Positions 63,942 to 64,000 of a stretch of DNA of 64,000 nucleotides are shown in pieces (the stretch's first letter is position 1; the number at the start of each line of letters is the position of its first letter). The notes under the pieces are model-generated. The model was given only the letters and a program-made list of their open reading frames with translations, was not told the origin of the DNA and made no database searches. Source of the DNA: Erwinia typographi (GTDB taxonomy: Bacteria > Pseudomonadota > Gammaproteobacteria > Enterobacterales > Enterobacteriaceae); assembly GCF_000773975.1 (NCBI RefSeq), contig NZ_JRUQ01000062.1:1-64000 (forward strand), in the 5' to 3' direction. A program made the position numbers and the translations under genes.

Positions 63942-64000
63942 TTAATCGAAATCGATATGTCCTATAAAATTAGGCATGTCTCGTGAGGCTAACGCGAGTA

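Overview
The window is a chromosomal segment of a gamma-proteobacterium of the order Enterobacterales. Nearly every housekeeping gene is recognisable at near-full length against the Escherichia coli families, and the order (tsf-rpsB / map-glnD-dapD-yaeH / cdaR-degP-dgt / mtnN-btuF-erpA-clcA-hemL-fhu-mrcB-hrpB-thpR-sfsA-dksA-gluQRS-pcnB-folK-panBCD-yadHG-can-hpt ... cueO-yacC-speED) follows the E. coli 3-4 minute region. Sequence divergence, the absence of gcd between hpt and cueO, and a D-threonate catabolic operon suggest a relative such as Erwinia or Pantoea rather than E. coli itself. That placement is an inference from gene content, not from a phylogeny.

Layout. Positions 1-38,600 are core chromosome: translation (tsf, rpsB, map), nitrogen signalling (glnD), lysine and peptidoglycan precursors (dapD, mrcB), envelope protease degP under an apparent sigma-E promoter, nucleotide and SAM-nucleoside handling (dgt, mtnN, hpt), B12 and ferrichrome uptake (btuF, fhuACDB with a Fur box), Fe-S assembly (erpA), tetrapyrrole synthesis (hemL), RNA processing (thpR, pcnB with an AUU start codon, hrpB), the dksA-gluQRS pair, folate and pantothenate synthesis (folK, panBCD), an ABC-2 exporter (yadGH) and carbonic anhydrase (can).

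Positions about 38,665-55,048 are a 16.4-kb mobile island bounded by an 18-bp direct repeat (TTGATACACCGATTGATA), inserted just upstream of hpt. It has a P4-type integrase, an AlpA-type regulator, an AntA-type antirepressor, an Icd-like protein, a ribbon-helix-helix protein, a DUF5906/SF3 replicative helicase and a complete HK97-type head and packaging set (capsid, protease, portal, adaptor, connector, HNH, TerS, TerL). It has no tail genes. That is the signature of a capsid-forming phage-inducible chromosomal island (cf-PICI), a satellite that makes its own heads and uses a helper phage's tails. Between the head operon and the helicase it carries an hcp - GH19 muramidase/chitinase-like pair on the opposite strand, with a convergent gene for a secreted protein. 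This looks like a type VI secretion carrier-effector-immunity cassette riding on a satellite. The island also holds several non-coding structures: two clusters of a 9-bp-spaced GGTACAG repeat beside the helicase and at the left end (a candidate bipartite replication origin), a 15-unit array with an exact 10-bp period, a dense array of short hairpins, a nested dyad between the head operon and hcp, and a possible cos region.

Positions 55,049-64,000 return to chromosome: a PLP enzyme of the cystathionine gamma-synthase family, copper oxidase cueO behind a textbook CueR-type promoter, yacC, the spermidine pair speE-speD, and a dtnK-pdxA2-deoR-type operon for D-threonate use, preceded by a perfect palindrome and a CRP-like site.
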